NCBI GenBank assembly: GCA_039024915.1
Contig: JBCCPK010000011.1
Location: forward strand, 1-37,329
Direction of reading: 5' to 3'
From: Pseudomonadota bacterium
Lineage (GTDB): Bacteria > Pseudomonadota > Alphaproteobacteria > Rhizobiales > MH13
Length of the DNA stretch: 37,329 bases
The first letter of the stretch is position 1. Each line of letters opens with the position of its first letter. This document shows, piece after piece, positions 13,738 through 23,161 of the stretch. Below the pieces are notes generated by a model that did no database searches, was not told the origin of the DNA, and worked only from the letters and a program-made list of their open reading frames with translations. The position numbers and the translations under genes are program-made.

Positions 13738-14892
13738 ATGAGTTTTGAGAGTTCGGTGAAGCAGCGGGTTCGGTCGCTGCGACAGGCCCTTGGTCTGTCG
13801 CAGTCCCAGCTGGCCGAACGGCTTTCTACGAGCAACCAGCACATCGGTAGGCTTGAGCGCGCGGATAGCGATGCTCACCTAAGCCTGGAGTGGGTGGAGC
13901 GCCTGGCCGACGGCCTTGATGTTGGTGTCGAGCAGTTGCTGTTCGATCAATCCACAAACTCGGACGCGCCGAGGTTCGAGGAGCGCACGCTTCCACATCG
14001 TGGTCTTGCTCGCTGCGGGCCGGCAGGCTGGGGAAAGCCTACAGCACACGACCCCTTGCCGGCACCAGCTGATCTGCTGGACCCTTCTGCATTCTATGTT
14101 CGGGCTTCGGGCCAATCCATGCAGCCCGAAGGCATCGAGCCCGGCGATGAAGTCCTAGTCGGGCCTTCAAGTGAGCCTTCTCTTGGTAATCGCGTCTATG
14201 TTGAAGACTTAGAAGAGCGAGGCTCCCTAAAGCGCCTGGTGCGAGCATCCGACAGCGAGATCACTCTTCGTGGCTGGTTGCGCGAAGGAACCCAATTCAA
14301 GGAGTTTTTCGACACAAGGCGCCTGGACTACCTATCGACGTTCGCACCGGTGCTCGCTGTGTACGCAGTGGAACCTAGGCCCGGTGAGCGCGCCGTTCTG
14401 CGACCGGACCCTCGAATGGCCGGTCCCTCGATCTCACTCGAATCCGAAACTCTGGTTCTGCCGACAGCTGATGGCTTTTCGCTGATTGCGCGCTATCAGG
14501 TTTCGGCCAGCGCTGGCAGCGGGCTGTCTGTTTTGGATGAGGAGGTGATTGAGAGCCTCGCTTTCAAGACCGACTGGTTGCGTCGAATCGGCATCGACCC
14601 TGCACAATCCGGCCTAATCCAAGCCCACGGGGACAGTATGTCTCCAACGATCAGCGACGGCGCACTGATGCTTGTCGACATGCGAGAGGACCAGCCGATC
14701 CGTCATGGCTGCATCTACGTCATCCTTCGCGATGGCGACCTCATCGTGAAGCGGGTCGATCGCTCCTCAGGCGACGGGAGCGTTGACCTCGTGTCCGACA
14801 ACAAGCGCTATAAGAAACAAACGGTGACAATCGAAGAGCTCGCCGACATGCGCATCCCCGGCCGTGTCGTATGGGTTGGCAAGGCGCTTTAA
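13738..14892 (+). CDS. Prophage repressor: XRE HTH with two tandem S24 (LexA/CI-type) peptidase domains
   Basis: 384 residues. Residues about 6-68 are an XRE helix-turn-helix (RQALGLSQSQLAERLSTSNQ, HIGRLER). Two S24-like modules follow. Module 1 has a possible Cys-Gly cleavage bond at 93-94, Ser127 (ASGQSMQPEGIEPGD) and Lys165 (GSLKRL). Module 2 has the classic ASAG bond at 259-260, Ser300 (AHGDSMSPTISDG) and Lys338 (DLIVKRV). Both have Ser and Lys exactly 38 residues apart. S24 repressors normally contain one such domain (CI, LexA: about 200-240 residues), so this protein is almost twice the usual length. The start at 13738 has GGTGGA 9 nt upstream; ATG 13729 is a poorer option. It should maintain lysogeny and be inactivated after DNA damage. 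Confidence 0.9.
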   Translation: MSFESSVKQRVRSLRQALGLSQSQLAERLSTSNQHIGRLERADSDAHLSLEWVERLADGLDVGVEQLLFDQSTNSDAPRFEERTLPHRGLARCGPAGWGKPTAHDPLPAPADLLDPSAFYVRASGQSMQPEGIEPGDEVLVGPSSEPSLGNRVYVEDLEERGSLKRLVRASDSEITLRGWLREGTQFKEFFDTRRLDYLSTFAPVLAVYAVEPRPGERAVLRPDPRMAGPSISLESETLVLPTADGFSLIARYQVSASAGSGLSVLDEEVIESLAFKTDWLRRIGIDPAQSGLIQAHGDSMSPTISDGALMLVDMREDQPIRHGCIYVILRDGDLIVKRVDRSSGDGSVDLVSDNKRYKKQTVTIEELADMRIPGRVVWVGKAL

Positions 14893-14985
14893 CGACCCTT
14901 CGAAGGCCGTTATAACGACTATTGAGGGTGGCACAGTTTGATGCCGCACAGATTGCCCTCCTTTTCGCTATGCCCTTGATTCCTC

Positions 14986-15235
14986 GCAACTTTGCCAACT
15001 CTGCCACTTTGGCGGTATCTGGCAGAGTTCCAACTTCCCCGTATCAACGTTTTCAATGGCTTGCGGTTTTGGCGCCGCGCCCGGCCTCGCGTTTGTGCCA
15101 TATGAACTTGCGCACCCCGTTTTGCCTTTCGCGATCATTACGATCAGCGATGCCGTCCTAAGCCCCTATAACTGCAACGCTTTTCACGCCTAACCGCCTG
15201 TAAGCGGTCATTCCCACAAATACCGCCTTTTTGGC
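14986..15235. repeat. Dispersed 11-bp motif, candidate transposase end-binding sites
   Basis: GCAACTTTGCC (14986-14996), GCCACTTTGGC (15003-15013), GCGGTTTTGGC (15063-15073) and GCCTTTTTGGC (15225-15235) share the frame GCnnyTTTkGsC; a weaker match, CCCCGTTTTGCC, is at 15114-15125. Irregularly spaced short repeats next to the repressor gene fit the transposase-binding array of a Mu-like end, but the assignment is unproven. Confidence 0.35.
14997..15029. repeat. Perfect 10-bp inverted repeat
   Basis: AACTCTGCCA (14997-15006) and TGGCAGAGTT (15020-15029) are exact reverse complements separated by 13 nt that include one of the 11-bp motifs. It lies about 105 bp after the repressor stop. No T-run follows, so it is more likely a protein-binding site or structured 3' end than an intrinsic terminator. 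Confidence 0.6.
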
Positions 15236-15478
15236 CATTAGAACCTGCGCCTTACAGTTCAGCCAAAGCGCGGCCTTATCTGGCCCGGTGAATGCGGCAG
15301 GCCCGGAAGGACTGCTGAGCTTTCCAAACCGGTTTTCGGTCTTGAACACCTCGGACCGCGACTATGTGACCATAGAAAAAGTGACGCTACGTAGAACTAT
15401 CGATCAGTATGGGCGGTCGCTTCTCGCTCGGCGGTGATGCTAGTTTGACCAAACGGACAAATCTGGTTGGGGCGCATC

Positions 15479-18400
15479 ATGGCAAACTTCGTCGTTACAA
15501 CGGTTGCGGACGAGAACGACAGCGGGGCAACAACCGGCTCCCCTGGCGGCACGGGGCTTTCCCTGCGCGAGGCAATCAGTCTGGCCAACGCCACCACCGC
15601 TTCCGACACGATCACCTTCGACGCGAGCCTTTCGGGTCAAACGATCACGCTGACACAGGGCCAGTTGGAGCTGACCTCCGACATGGTCATCGACGGCGAT
15701 ATCGATGGCGACGACAAAGCCGACATCACGCTAGACGGGAATGATGCATCGCGCGTCTTCGAGGTTGGACTTCTGGGCACCGATGTGACCCTCAACAGCC
15801 TCACGCTGACCGATGGACAAGCGGATTTCGGCGGCGCGATCATCGTCCGCAACCGAGCGGAAAGCCTGACCATCAATGACAGCACAATCAGAGGAAGCAA
15901 CGCCACCGTCAGCGGCGGCGGGGTCTACGTCTACGACGCTACGCTGACCATCACCAACAGTTTGTTGCACACCAACGGAGCAGCTGATGATGGCGGCGCG
16001 ATTTTTTCCAACACCGACCTTTCAGGCACAACGACAACGATTACCAACACAACATTCACCAACAATTTTGCAGGGACCAACACGAACAATTCCGGCGGCG
16101 CCATTTTCAATGCAGAAGGGCTGCTTGTCCTACAGAACTCAACCGTCGTCACAAACCTCGCAAACGTCGGCGGTGGCGTCGCATCCTATGGTGGTGCAGG
16201 TGCGCGCACCGAAGTGTCGTCGACGATCATTGCCGACAACTTTGCGTTTGGCTCCGGCGGCACCAGCGGCACGGGCGTCGACGTCGGAACGCACGCGCAG
16301 ACAAACGACACCAACACATTTGTTTCACTGGGCAACAACCTGATCGGCAACGGTCAATTCAATGGCATCAATTTCTTCAACAATGGCGTTAATGGCGACC
16401 TTGTCGGCACGACCGGCGCAGTCATCGATCCTGGCGTGGATACCAACCTCCGCGATAATGGTGGCCCTGTCCAGACCAAAGCGCTGGAGCAAGGCAGTCC
16501 AGCAATCGATACAGGGAACAACAACCTGTCCCTACCAACCGATGCGCGCGGTCTTCTTCGCGACAATGGGACGGGAACAGATATTGGTGCGTTCGAGTTT
16601 CAGAACTTCGTGCCCGCACCCACGAACCTCGTCGTCACCATTCTCGACGACGAGTCCGACAGCGCAGCGCCCGATGCAAACTTGGCCATCATGGGCGGTG
16701 CGAACGATCTGTCGCTGCGCGAGGCCATTCACCTTGCACAAATCAATCCCACCGTCAGCAACATCATAACCTTTGATCCCAGCCTTGCTGGCGGGACGAT
16801 CGACCTCGATTTGGGAGCGCTGAGCTTCAACACCAGCATGACCATCGATGGCGATATCGATGGTGATAACAAAGCCGACATCACCATCGGGAACAATGCC
16901 AGTATCTTTGGGCTATTTTTGCTTCGGGGCAGCAACAGGCAGCAGGACATTACGTTCGAAAGCCTGACACTGACGGGCGGCTTTAGTGCCAATGGCGGTG
17001 CCATCCAGGCATCCGATATAGACAGTCTCACGATCAACGACACCACAATCCAAAACAGCTACGCTGCTCTAAGCGGCGGCGCGATCTTCGCGAGAGACAC
17101 CAATCTGACGGTGAATTCGAGCCTGATCGTCGACAACCGGGCCGGTTTAGAAGGCGGCGGGATATTCATCGACGGAAACCTGACGGACCGAACCGCAACG
17201 GTCGTGAATACAACGATTGCAAGGAACAGCGCTGGAAACGACAGCAGTGCCGCTGGAGGCGGCATCTTCAACCGGGAAGGCCTCCTCGTTCTGCGCAACT
17301 CGACCCTGGTTGGCAACACCGCTGATTACTCCGCTGGCGTTGGCTCGGAAGGAGACAGCGACACGCGGACCGAGATTTCATCGACGCTGTTCTTCGGAAA
17401 CACAGCGGACTTCGCTAACTATGGGAACGACGTCGGTTCGGAAGATCCGACCAACACGACCAGCAGCTTCGTTTCAGGCGGCAACAACCTGCTGGATGAT
17501 GGAAGCTTCAACGGTGTCGCGTTCTTCGTCAGCGGCACCAATGGCGACATCGTGGGAACCGGAAATGCCGGTGTGAATGTCCTCGCCGATAATGGCGGCC
17601 CGGTACAGACCTTTGCACTCGATCCGGCCAGTTCGGCGATTGACGCCGGCAACAATGGTGGATCGCTCACGTCCGATGCCCGCGGCGTCTCGCGCGAAAG
17701 CGGCGCAGGCGCGGATATCGGCGCGTTTGAGTTGCAGATCGTCGCCTCGCCACCGTCTATTCTGGTCGTCACCACCCTTGATGATGAACTGGATTTCCCC
17801 GGCCCCGACAGCAGCCTCGGGCTTATGGGCGGGCCAAACGATTTGTCGCTGCGTGAGGCGATTTTCCTCGCCAACCAGGACAAAACCACGGCCAATACGA
17901 TTCTCTTTGATGCGAGCCTTGCCGGGGGAACCATAACGCTCACGCAAGGTCGTTTGGACCTCCGGTCAGACATGAGCATTGATGGCGATGTTGATGGAAA
18001 CGACACGCCTGACATTACGATCAGCGGCAATGATGTCAGCCGGGTCTTCAACGTGCGCGACAACGGTACGGACGTAACCCTCAACAGTCTGGATATCACC
18101 AACGGGTATGGCGACTATGACGGTGGCGCGATCAACATCAACTCGTCTTCCAGCAGCCTGACCATCAACAACAGCATCATCAGAGACAGCTATGCCGCGC
18201 AATATGGCGGGGGCATCTACAACAATGACGTTCAGCTAACCGTCAACAACAGCCTCATCGTAGGCAACAGCTCGGGCAATCAAGGCGGCGGTATCTATTC
18301 CAATACCGACTTGGTGGGCACGACGACCACGATTTCCAACACGACGATTACCGGTAACACAGCCACCAATGCGGGCGGCGGCATCTTCAACGTCAATGGT

Positions 18401-20002
18401 CTGCTTGTCCTTCACAATTCTACGGTGAGCGGCAACAGCGCCGGGGTTTCCGGTGGCATTGCCAGCTACGGCGACAGCGACACACGAACCGAAGTTTCCT
18501 CCACCATCATCGCCGACAATATGGCGACGCAAGCCGACGCTGGCGCCGATGTCGGGACCCAGGCGGTGACGGACACCACCAACGTCTTTGTCTCCCTTGG
18601 CGACAATCTCATCGGCGATGGGCAGTTTGTTGGAATCAATTTCTTCAACAACGGCGTGGCTAGTGACGTTGTTGGCACGACGGCTGCGCCGGTCGACCCG
18701 TTGCTCGGGTCGCTGGGCAATGGAGGTGGTCCGGTTCAGACGATTGCGCTTTTGCCAGGCTCACCCGCCATCGATGCTGGCAACAATGATCAGAACCTGA
18801 CGGAGGACGCCCGCGGTGCGCCGCGCACGGTTGGCACCGGTACCGATGTCGGTGCGTTCGAGAAGGCTGATGTGGCGACCAACGGGCCCGATGTATTGTT
18901 CGGCTCGGGCGAGGGAGAGGTGATCAGCGCACTTGACGGGCTGGATCTGGTCAATGGCTTCGGCGGCGATGACACCCTCAATGGCAACATCGGCAATGAC
19001 AGGTTGAACGGCGGCGAGGGCAACGACACGCTGCGCGGTCAGAACGGGACCGATATTCTCAGTGGCGGTGCGGGCAACGACACGCTCGAAGGCGGGGCGG
19101 GGATAGACACCCTGAACGGCGGTGAGGGCGCCGATAACCTCAACGGTGGTGGCGGTCCCGACACACTGAACGGAGATGGGGGGAACTACGTCCTTGCTGG
19201 CTGCGCGGGCAACGACACGCTCATGGGCGGTTTTGGAAACGACCGGCTGTTTGGTGGTGCAGACTTCGACAATCTCAACGGCGATCTTGGGAACGATTTC
19301 CTCAATGGTGGGGCATCGAACGACATCCTTGCCGGCGGTGGGGGCAATGACACGTTGGTCGGCGATGAAGGCAACGACAACCTCAGCGGTGGCGGCGGCG
19401 TCGATGTTTTGTCGGGTAATGCAGGCAATGACGTCATGGCCGGTGGCGCGGACAACGACACACTGAACGGTGGTGGCGGCAATGACCGTATGTTCGGCGG
19501 TGCGGGCGACGATATCTCCCGCGGCCAGGCGGGCAATGACTTCATTTCGTCAGGCTCGGGCGATGACACGCTGGAAGGCGGGGCTGACAATGACAGCCTG
19601 TTCGGCGGCTTTGGAGAAGATACGTTGCTGGGCGAAGCCGGAAACGATTTTCTACAAGCCGGTGCGAGCGACGATTTCCTGTTTGGTGGGTCCGGCAATG
19701 ACACGCTGCAGGGCCGGGAAGACAATGATTTCCTCAATGGTGGCACCGGTACAGACACGTTAACCGGGGGTACAGGTGCAGATACGTTTGTCTTCGCGGC
19801 AGGCTTTGGCAACGACACCGTCACCGACTTCCAGGACGACATCGATCAACTGGACCTGACCGCCTTCAACTTCGCCAGCGTCAATGGCGCGCTCTCCTTC
19901 GCAGCCGATGTCACGGGCGACGTCGTCTTCACCTTCGGCGCAAATACATTCACGATTGAGAACACCACCCAGGCGCAGCTGACCGACGATATCCTCATCT
20001 GA
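15479..20002 (+). CDS. Giant secreted RTX protein with three tandem CSLREA/beta-helix modules
   Basis: 1,507 residues, no Sec signal. Three homologous modules begin at about residues 1, 383 and 760. Each opens with VVTT(L/V)xDExDS...LSLREAI, continues as right-handed parallel beta-helix coils rich in NNSTI, GGGIFN and LTINDSTI, and ends with the choice-of-anchor-Q-like GGPVQTxAL..SPAIDxGNN..L..DARG..R..G.G.DIGAFE. From about residue 1135 there are some 25 nonapeptide calcium-binding repeats (GGxGxDxLx). The last 70 residues ([20 protein letters not shown] and following) form a type I secretion end. The ATG at 15479 is preferred over an in-frame TTG at 15467. It is likely exported by a TolC-type system and folds in calcium, as an adhesin or glycan-active surface protein (inference). 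No transporter genes are adjacent. Confidence 0.92.
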   Translation: MANFVVTTVADENDSGATTGSPGGTGLSLREAISLANATTASDTITFDASLSGQTITLTQGQLELTSDMVIDGDIDGDDKADITLDGNDASRVFEVGLLGTDVTLNSLTLTDGQADFGGAIIVRNRAESLTINDSTIRGSNATVSGGGVYVYDATLTITNSLLHTNGAADDGGAIFSNTDLSGTTTTITNTTFTNNFAGTNTNNSGGAIFNAEGLLVLQNSTVVTNLANVGGGVASYGGAGARTEVSSTIIADNFAFGSGGTSGTGVDVGTHAQTNDTNTFVSLGNNLIGNGQFNGINFFNNGVNGDLVGTTGAVIDPGVDTNLRDNGGPVQTKALEQGSPAIDTGNNNLSLPTDARGLLRDNGTGTDIGAFEFQNFVPAPTNLVVTILDDESDSAAPDANLAIMGGANDLSLREAIHLAQINPTVSNIITFDPSLAGGTIDLDLGALSFNTSMTIDGDIDGDNKADITIGNNASIFGLFLLRGSNRQQDITFESLTLTGGFSANGGAIQASDIDSLTINDTTIQNSYAALSGGAIFARDTNLTVNSSLIVDNRAGLEGGGIFIDGNLTDRTATVVNTTIARNSAGNDSSAAGGGIFNREGLLVLRNSTLVGNTADYSAGVGSEGDSDTRTEISSTLFFGNTADFANYGNDVGSEDPTNTTSSFVSGGNNLLDDGSFNGVAFFVSGTNGDIVGTGNAGVNVLADNGGPVQTFALDPASSAIDAGNNGGSLTSDARGVSRESGAGADIGAFELQIVASPPSILVVTTLDDELDFPGPDSSLGLMGGPNDLSLREAIFLANQDKTTANTILFDASLAGGTITLTQGRLDLRSDMSIDGDVDGNDTPDITISGNDVSRVFNVRDNGTDVTLNSLDITNGYGDYDGGAININSSSSSLTINNSIIRDSYAAQYGGGIYNNDVQLTVNNSLIVGNSSGNQGGGIYSNTDLVGTTTTISNTTITGNTATNAGGGIFNVNGLLVLHNSTVSGNSAGVSGGIASYGDSDTRTEVSSTIIADNMATQADAGADVGTQAVTDTTNVFVSLGDNLIGDGQFVGINFFNNGVASDVVGTTAAPVDPLLGSLGNGGGPVQTIALLPGSPAIDAGNNDQNLTEDARGAPRTVGTGTDVGAFEKADVATNGPDVLFGSGEGEVISALDGLDLVNGFGGDDTLNGNIGNDRLNGGEGNDTLRGQNGTDILSGGAGNDTLEGGAGIDTLNGGEGADNLNGGGGPDTLNGDGGNYVLAGCAGNDTLMGGFGNDRLFGGADFDNLNGDLGNDFLNGGASNDILAGGGGNDTLVGDEGNDNLSGGGGVDVLSGNAGNDVMAGGADNDTLNGGGGNDRMFGGAGDDISRGQAGNDFISSGSGDDTLEGGADNDSLFGGFGEDTLLGEAGNDFLQAGASDDFLFGGSGNDTLQGREDNDFLNGGTGTDTLTGGTGADTFVFAAGFGNDTVTDFQDDIDQLDLTAFNFASVNGALSFAADVTGDVVFTFGANTFTIENTTQAQLTDDILI
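18886..19790 (+). repeat. RTX nonapeptide repeat block in the first giant protein
   Basis: Tandem 27-bp coding units of the form GG-x-G-x-D-x-[LVI]-x, imperfect at DNA level. One unit near 19180-19210 is degenerate ([12 protein letters not shown]), losing the Asp and introducing a Cys, a residue rare in RTX proteins. Confidence 0.85.
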
Positions 20003-20082
20003 GGGTGGTGAAAGCTGCAGATTTTTATTCTTTGGTCCTGCCAGTGAGCCGCGCGCCCGTCCGATCGCAGCCCTTCCTGGCG

Positions 20083-21567
20083 CTAAAGCCCGGACGTGAG
20101 CGTGGCCTGGCCGTTTGGCCGGACGATGGCTTCGGCGTCGATTTCAACGCGATGGTCACCGATCAATCCGCCGACGCGGTAGAGCGTGTTGGCGGGTTTT
20201 ATGCTACCGAACACGCGTCCGTGCGCGCGGGCGATGGCCTCCACATCTGCTTCATGGGTGATATAGACGCGCGTTCGGGCGACGTCCTCGACCGCGCCGC
20301 CTAGCGATGTGACTGCGGCGATGATCCGATCGAGAATATAGGTGGTCTGCGCGGCGGCATCTTGCGGCGCGACAGCACGATCCGCGCCCGCGACGGCGGT
20401 CGTCCCGGAAACGAGGATGCGGTCGCCGATCCGCTGCGCGCGGCAGTAGCCCGCCACATCTTCCCAATAGGACCCGGTCAACACCTGCGTCGCGCCCGTC
20501 TCATTTTCTTTAGCCTCAAAGGGCTTCGGTAGTGCATCGAGATGGTGAGAGAGATCGCCGGACGCGGTCAGGAACGGCGGCTTTCGGTATTCATCGCCAC
20601 AATCGCCGGGGATCGGCTCCGTCGTAGCGAACGCAGCCTCAAGCGTGGCCTTATCCTCGTCGTCAAGCTCGAAGCCAAATAGCTGGCTGTTGCTCGCCGT
20701 GTGGACTGCCTCACCAAGCCGAGCGCCGATGATGACGCCCGCGACCCGCCTCTGCTCCAGCACCCAACGCGTCGCGACATTCGACACGGCGACGTTATGC
20801 TTGGTCGCTACGCTGGACGCCGCATTCAGGACGGTCTGAAACGCGGCCCACCCGCCAGCGATCCGGATGAAGCGATGATACTTCATCTTCGACCAATCGG
20901 CGATGTCCGCCGGTTCGGGCTGGCCGAGCCACTTTTCCGACAGGAACCCGCCGTTGAGCGTGCCGTAGGCGAGAAGCCACGCCCCGTGCTTTTCGCAAAC
21001 GTCCACGAGGTCGCCCGCTGCACGGCGGTCCATCAAGGAGAAGCTGACCTGGTTGGTCAGGAGCGGCACGCCATCTGACACCGCGAGATTAAAGTGAGCG
21101 GCGTCAAAGTTCGTGACTCCAAGTTCGTTGATCAGGCCCTCATCGCGTAGCCGCGACAGTTCATGCAAAGCGTCCAGCCACTGCGGGTGCTCGAAGCTCC
21201 ACCAGTGGAACTGCAGAAGGTCAATTTGCTCGACCCCCAACCGCTTAAGCCGCTCTTCGACGCCCGCGCGCACCACATCGGCGGTCATCGGCCCCGGCGC
21301 TGGGCACCATTTGGTGAAAGCGTGCGGACGCTGCGAGCGCTCTCGTGCCAGAAGGCGCCCAGTGATGATTTCCGCCGTGCCGTAATGGTCGGCCATGTCG
21401 AACGTGTCGAACCCAGCGTCGGCATAGGCCGTGAGCCAGTCGGCACCCGTTTGAGGATCGATGACGTCACCATCCTTCTCGATGTCGGCGACCTGCCACA
21501 GGCCCGTCAGAGCGCGGGAGATGGTCAGCGTATCGGACAGGCGGAAACGGTCGGGGTGGTTCGGCAT
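20083..21567 (-). CDS. Aldo/keto reductase fused to a Rid (YjgF/YER057c) domain
   Basis: 494 residues. The aldo/keto reductase half (1 to about 340) has the full tetrad: Asp57 and Tyr62 (FDTFDMADHYG), Lys86 (AFTKW) and His121 (IDLLQFHWW). The Rid half (about 358-494) shows AQRIGDRILVSGTTAVAG, VEDVARTRVYIT and KPANTLYRVGGLIGDHRVEI. The Arg that RidA uses at the PARxxVEV position is Asn here (PANTLY), so imine-deaminase activity is not assured. ATG 21567 is chosen because GAGA lies 9 nt upstream; ATG 21576 is too close to it. It is transcribed divergently from the seven-gene transporter operon, whose own aldo/keto reductase is similar in sequence. The two halves may act on successive steps of one pathway. 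Confidence 0.9.
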   Translation of the reverse strand: MPNHPDRFRLSDTLTISRALTGLWQVADIEKDGDVIDPQTGADWLTAYADAGFDTFDMADHYGTAEIITGRLLARERSQRPHAFTKWCPAPGPMTADVVRAGVEERLKRLGVEQIDLLQFHWWSFEHPQWLDALHELSRLRDEGLINELGVTNFDAAHFNLAVSDGVPLLTNQVSFSLMDRRAAGDLVDVCEKHGAWLLAYGTLNGGFLSEKWLGQPEPADIADWSKMKYHRFIRIAGGWAAFQTVLNAASSVATKHNVAVSNVATRWVLEQRRVAGVIIGARLGEAVHTASNSQLFGFELDDEDKATLEAAFATTEPIPGDCGDEYRKPPFLTASGDLSHHLDALPKPFEAKENETGATQVLTGSYWEDVAGYCRAQRIGDRILVSGTTAVAGADRAVAPQDAAAQTTYILDRIIAAVTSLGGAVEDVARTRVYITHEADVEAIARAHGRVFGSIKPANTLYRVGGLIGDHRVEIDAEAIVRPNGQATLTSGL

Positions 21568-21692
21568 ATGGATCATTCTCGTGGGGCGCGGCCCGCTTGA
21601 CAGGGTGGCTTCTTGACAGCGCGACTTGGACCTTGTGACTAAACACAGCAATAGGAACAAACAAGCGGGACAGCATTGCCTGTGACGCGTGA

Positions 21693-22079
21693 ATGAGTGG
21701 GCACATGCTGAAAGATAGGGAGCGCGGCTTCTGGCTCTACGATCTGCGGGTCGAGACTATTCTCGATGACCGCACCCCCGTCTGCCGCCATATCGAAGGC
21801 GAGAGCTTCCAGGTCATCGGCGAGAACCTTGTCTTCGACAACCAGCAGAAAATCTCGATGTACGCACTCGCGGCACTCCTGCCGCTGCTTCCCGCTAAGC
21901 AGCGGATCACCGACGATGATGACTGGATGAGCACCGACGCGGAGATCGCCTGCCCGGACCCCCATTGTGGCGGACGCTTCAAGGTGATCCGCGAAGACAA
22001 ACGCTGGTTCTCCCATGCCGCGACCACCGGACTGCCGGATGAACGGTCCAGCCCCTACTGGCAGGATGAGAGTTCATGA
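21693..22079 (+). CDS. TIGR04076-like family protein
   Basis: 128 residues. It resembles the TIGR04076 family: RGFWLYDLRVETI, GESFQVIGENLVF, ISMYALAALLPLLPAKQR and the Cys-containing DAEIACPDPHCGGRFKV. Function of the family is unknown; Cys31, Cys87 and Cys92 could bind metal. It is the first gene of an operon in which each following gene overlaps its predecessor. An in-frame ATG at 21705 is an alternative start. In related bacteria such genes sit beside aldo/keto reductases (recalled, not searched). Confidence 0.8.
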   Translation: MSGHMLKDRERGFWLYDLRVETILDDRTPVCRHIEGESFQVIGENLVFDNQQKISMYALAALLPLLPAKQRITDDDDWMSTDAEIACPDPHCGGRFKVIREDKRWFSHAATTGLPDERSSPYWQDESS

Positions 22080-23161
22080 GCGTGGAAACGGCTGACCTGC
22101 GGCCCGGTCACACGATCTCGCGGATCATCAAAGGCGGTTGGCAGCTTGCGGGTGACCATGGCGAGGTGCGCCCGGATGAGGCCGTCGCCGACATGGAAGC
22201 TTTTCTCGACGCCGGGATCACCACTTTCGACTGCGCGGACATCTACACCGGCGTCGAAGAGATGATTGGAACATTCATCGGCGATGTCCGCAAGCGGCGC
22301 GGGTCGGAGACCGCGGACAAGGTGATGGTGCATACCAAGCTGGTGCCGGACCTTACGCGCCTCGCCGACATACAGCCACACGAAGTGGAGGCCATCGTTG
22401 ATCGCTCGCTCAAGCGCCTCCAAATCGAGCGCATACCGCTGGTGCAGTTCTTTTGGTGGGACATGAGCCTTGGGAGCGCGGTCGAGGCGCTGGAGGTCCT
22501 GAAGGCTTGCCAAGCCAAGGGCAAGATCGCCCATCTGGGCACCACCAATTGGGACTCGCCGGTGATGGACCGGTTCTGCGATGCGGGCTTCGATGTCGTG
22601 TCCGCGCAGGTGCAATACTCCGTGCTCGACCGGCGCCCCGCGGGCGCGTTCAGCGATTGGGCGGCGCAGCGGGATGTGCAGATTTTGGCCTATGGCACGC
22701 TGGCAGGCGGCTTCCTGACACCTGCCTGGCTGGGCCAGCTAGACCCGGGTTTCGCGTTCGAAAACCGCAGTCTCATCAAATATCGCCTCATCATCGACGA
22801 GTTTGGGTCGTGGGACCTGTTCCAGGACTTGTTGCGAACGCTGCAAGCCATCGGGGACAAGCATGGCGTATCGCTTTCCTCGGTCGCAACGCGCTGGGTG
22901 CTCGATCAACCACAGGTGGCCGCCGCCATCGTTGGCGCGCGTTACGCCCGTCATCTACCCAAAACGCTTGAGGCGTTTTCACTGGTGCTCGACGATGAGG
23001 ACCGGGAGGCCATCGCCACCATTCATGCCCAGGCGGGCGGTCCCAATGGCCCCGTCTATGGTCTCGAAGGCGACCGGACGAGCCGCCATGGCCGGATCAT
23101 GAAATACAATCTCAACACCGACCCCGCCGATCAGGTGCACGGTGCCGAGGCGGGCGCGTGA
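22076..23161 (+). CDS. Aldo/keto reductase-family protein lacking the catalytic His
   Basis: 361 residues, full length. Asp52 and Tyr57 (TTFDCADIYTG) and Lys88 (VHTKL) of the tetrad are present, but the His position is Phe126 (PLVQFFWWDM; the sister protein has LLQFHWW). The NADPH-binding end is visible (SVATRWVLDQPQVAAAIVGARY). Loss of His alters proton transfer and is known in some family members with changed chemistry, so this may be a reductase with unusual specificity or a non-redox enzyme (inference). It overlaps the TIGR04076-like gene by 4 nt and the first ABC ATPase by 4 nt. Confidence 0.88.
   Translation: MSVETADLRPGHTISRIIKGGWQLAGDHGEVRPDEAVADMEAFLDAGITTFDCADIYTGVEEMIGTFIGDVRKRRGSETADKVMVHTKLVPDLTRLADIQPHEVEAIVDRSLKRLQIERIPLVQFFWWDMSLGSAVEALEVLKACQAKGKIAHLGTTNWDSPVMDRFCDAGFDVVSAQVQYSVLDRRPAGAFSDWAAQRDVQILAYGTLAGGFLTPAWLGQLDPGFAFENRSLIKYRLIIDEFGSWDLFQDLLRTLQAIGDKHGVSLSSVATRWVLDQPQVAAAIVGARYARHLPKTLEAFSLVLDDEDREAIATIHAQAGGPNGPVYGLEGDRTSRHGRIMKYNLNTDPADQVHGAEAGA

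Larger units (their letters stand above)
1..15300. mobile_element. Mu-like transposable prophage, early and middle region plus repressor end (partial)
   Basis: The region contains a DDE transposase, a MuB-type ATPase, GemA, a DUF3164 protein, a Mor-like activator and a DUF3380-type endolysin in tight minus-strand order, with a divergent repressor at the far end. This is the gene order of Mu/B3-type transposable phages. The late structural genes lie beyond base 1. The repressor-side terminus falls somewhere between 14893 and 15478, so the end coordinate given is approximate. The 5-bp target duplication cannot be tested because the other terminus is outside the window. Confidence 0.93.
14893..15478. 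other. Noncoding stretch containing the prophage terminus
   Basis: No convincing gene is present; the short open frames here have no ribosome-binding site or family signal. The left half should hold the phage end with transposase-binding sites; the right half should hold the chromosomal promoter of the RTX gene. Visible structure includes the long inverted repeat at 14997-15029, the GCNNNTTTGSC-like motifs between 14986 and 15235, and three palindromes nearer the RTX gene: AAACCGGTTT (15326-15335), CTATG-TGAC-CATAG (15362-15375) and CTACGTAG (15387-15394). Confidence 0.7.

Noticed and set aside
15158-15349. Minus-strand open frame of 63 codons near the phage end
   Set aside because: No ribosome-binding site, no family signal, and it covers putative transposase-binding motifs.
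18886-19790. Regular short repeats resembling a CRISPR or tandem DNA array
   Set aside because: Unit length is 27 bp with protein-level GGxGxD periodicity and third-position variation, so they are coding RTX repeats.
21613-21641. Possible promoter for the transporter operon (TTGACA at 21613-21618)
   Set aside because: The -35 is perfect, but no -10 with more than three matches exists at 16 to 18 nt, so it is not reported as a feature.
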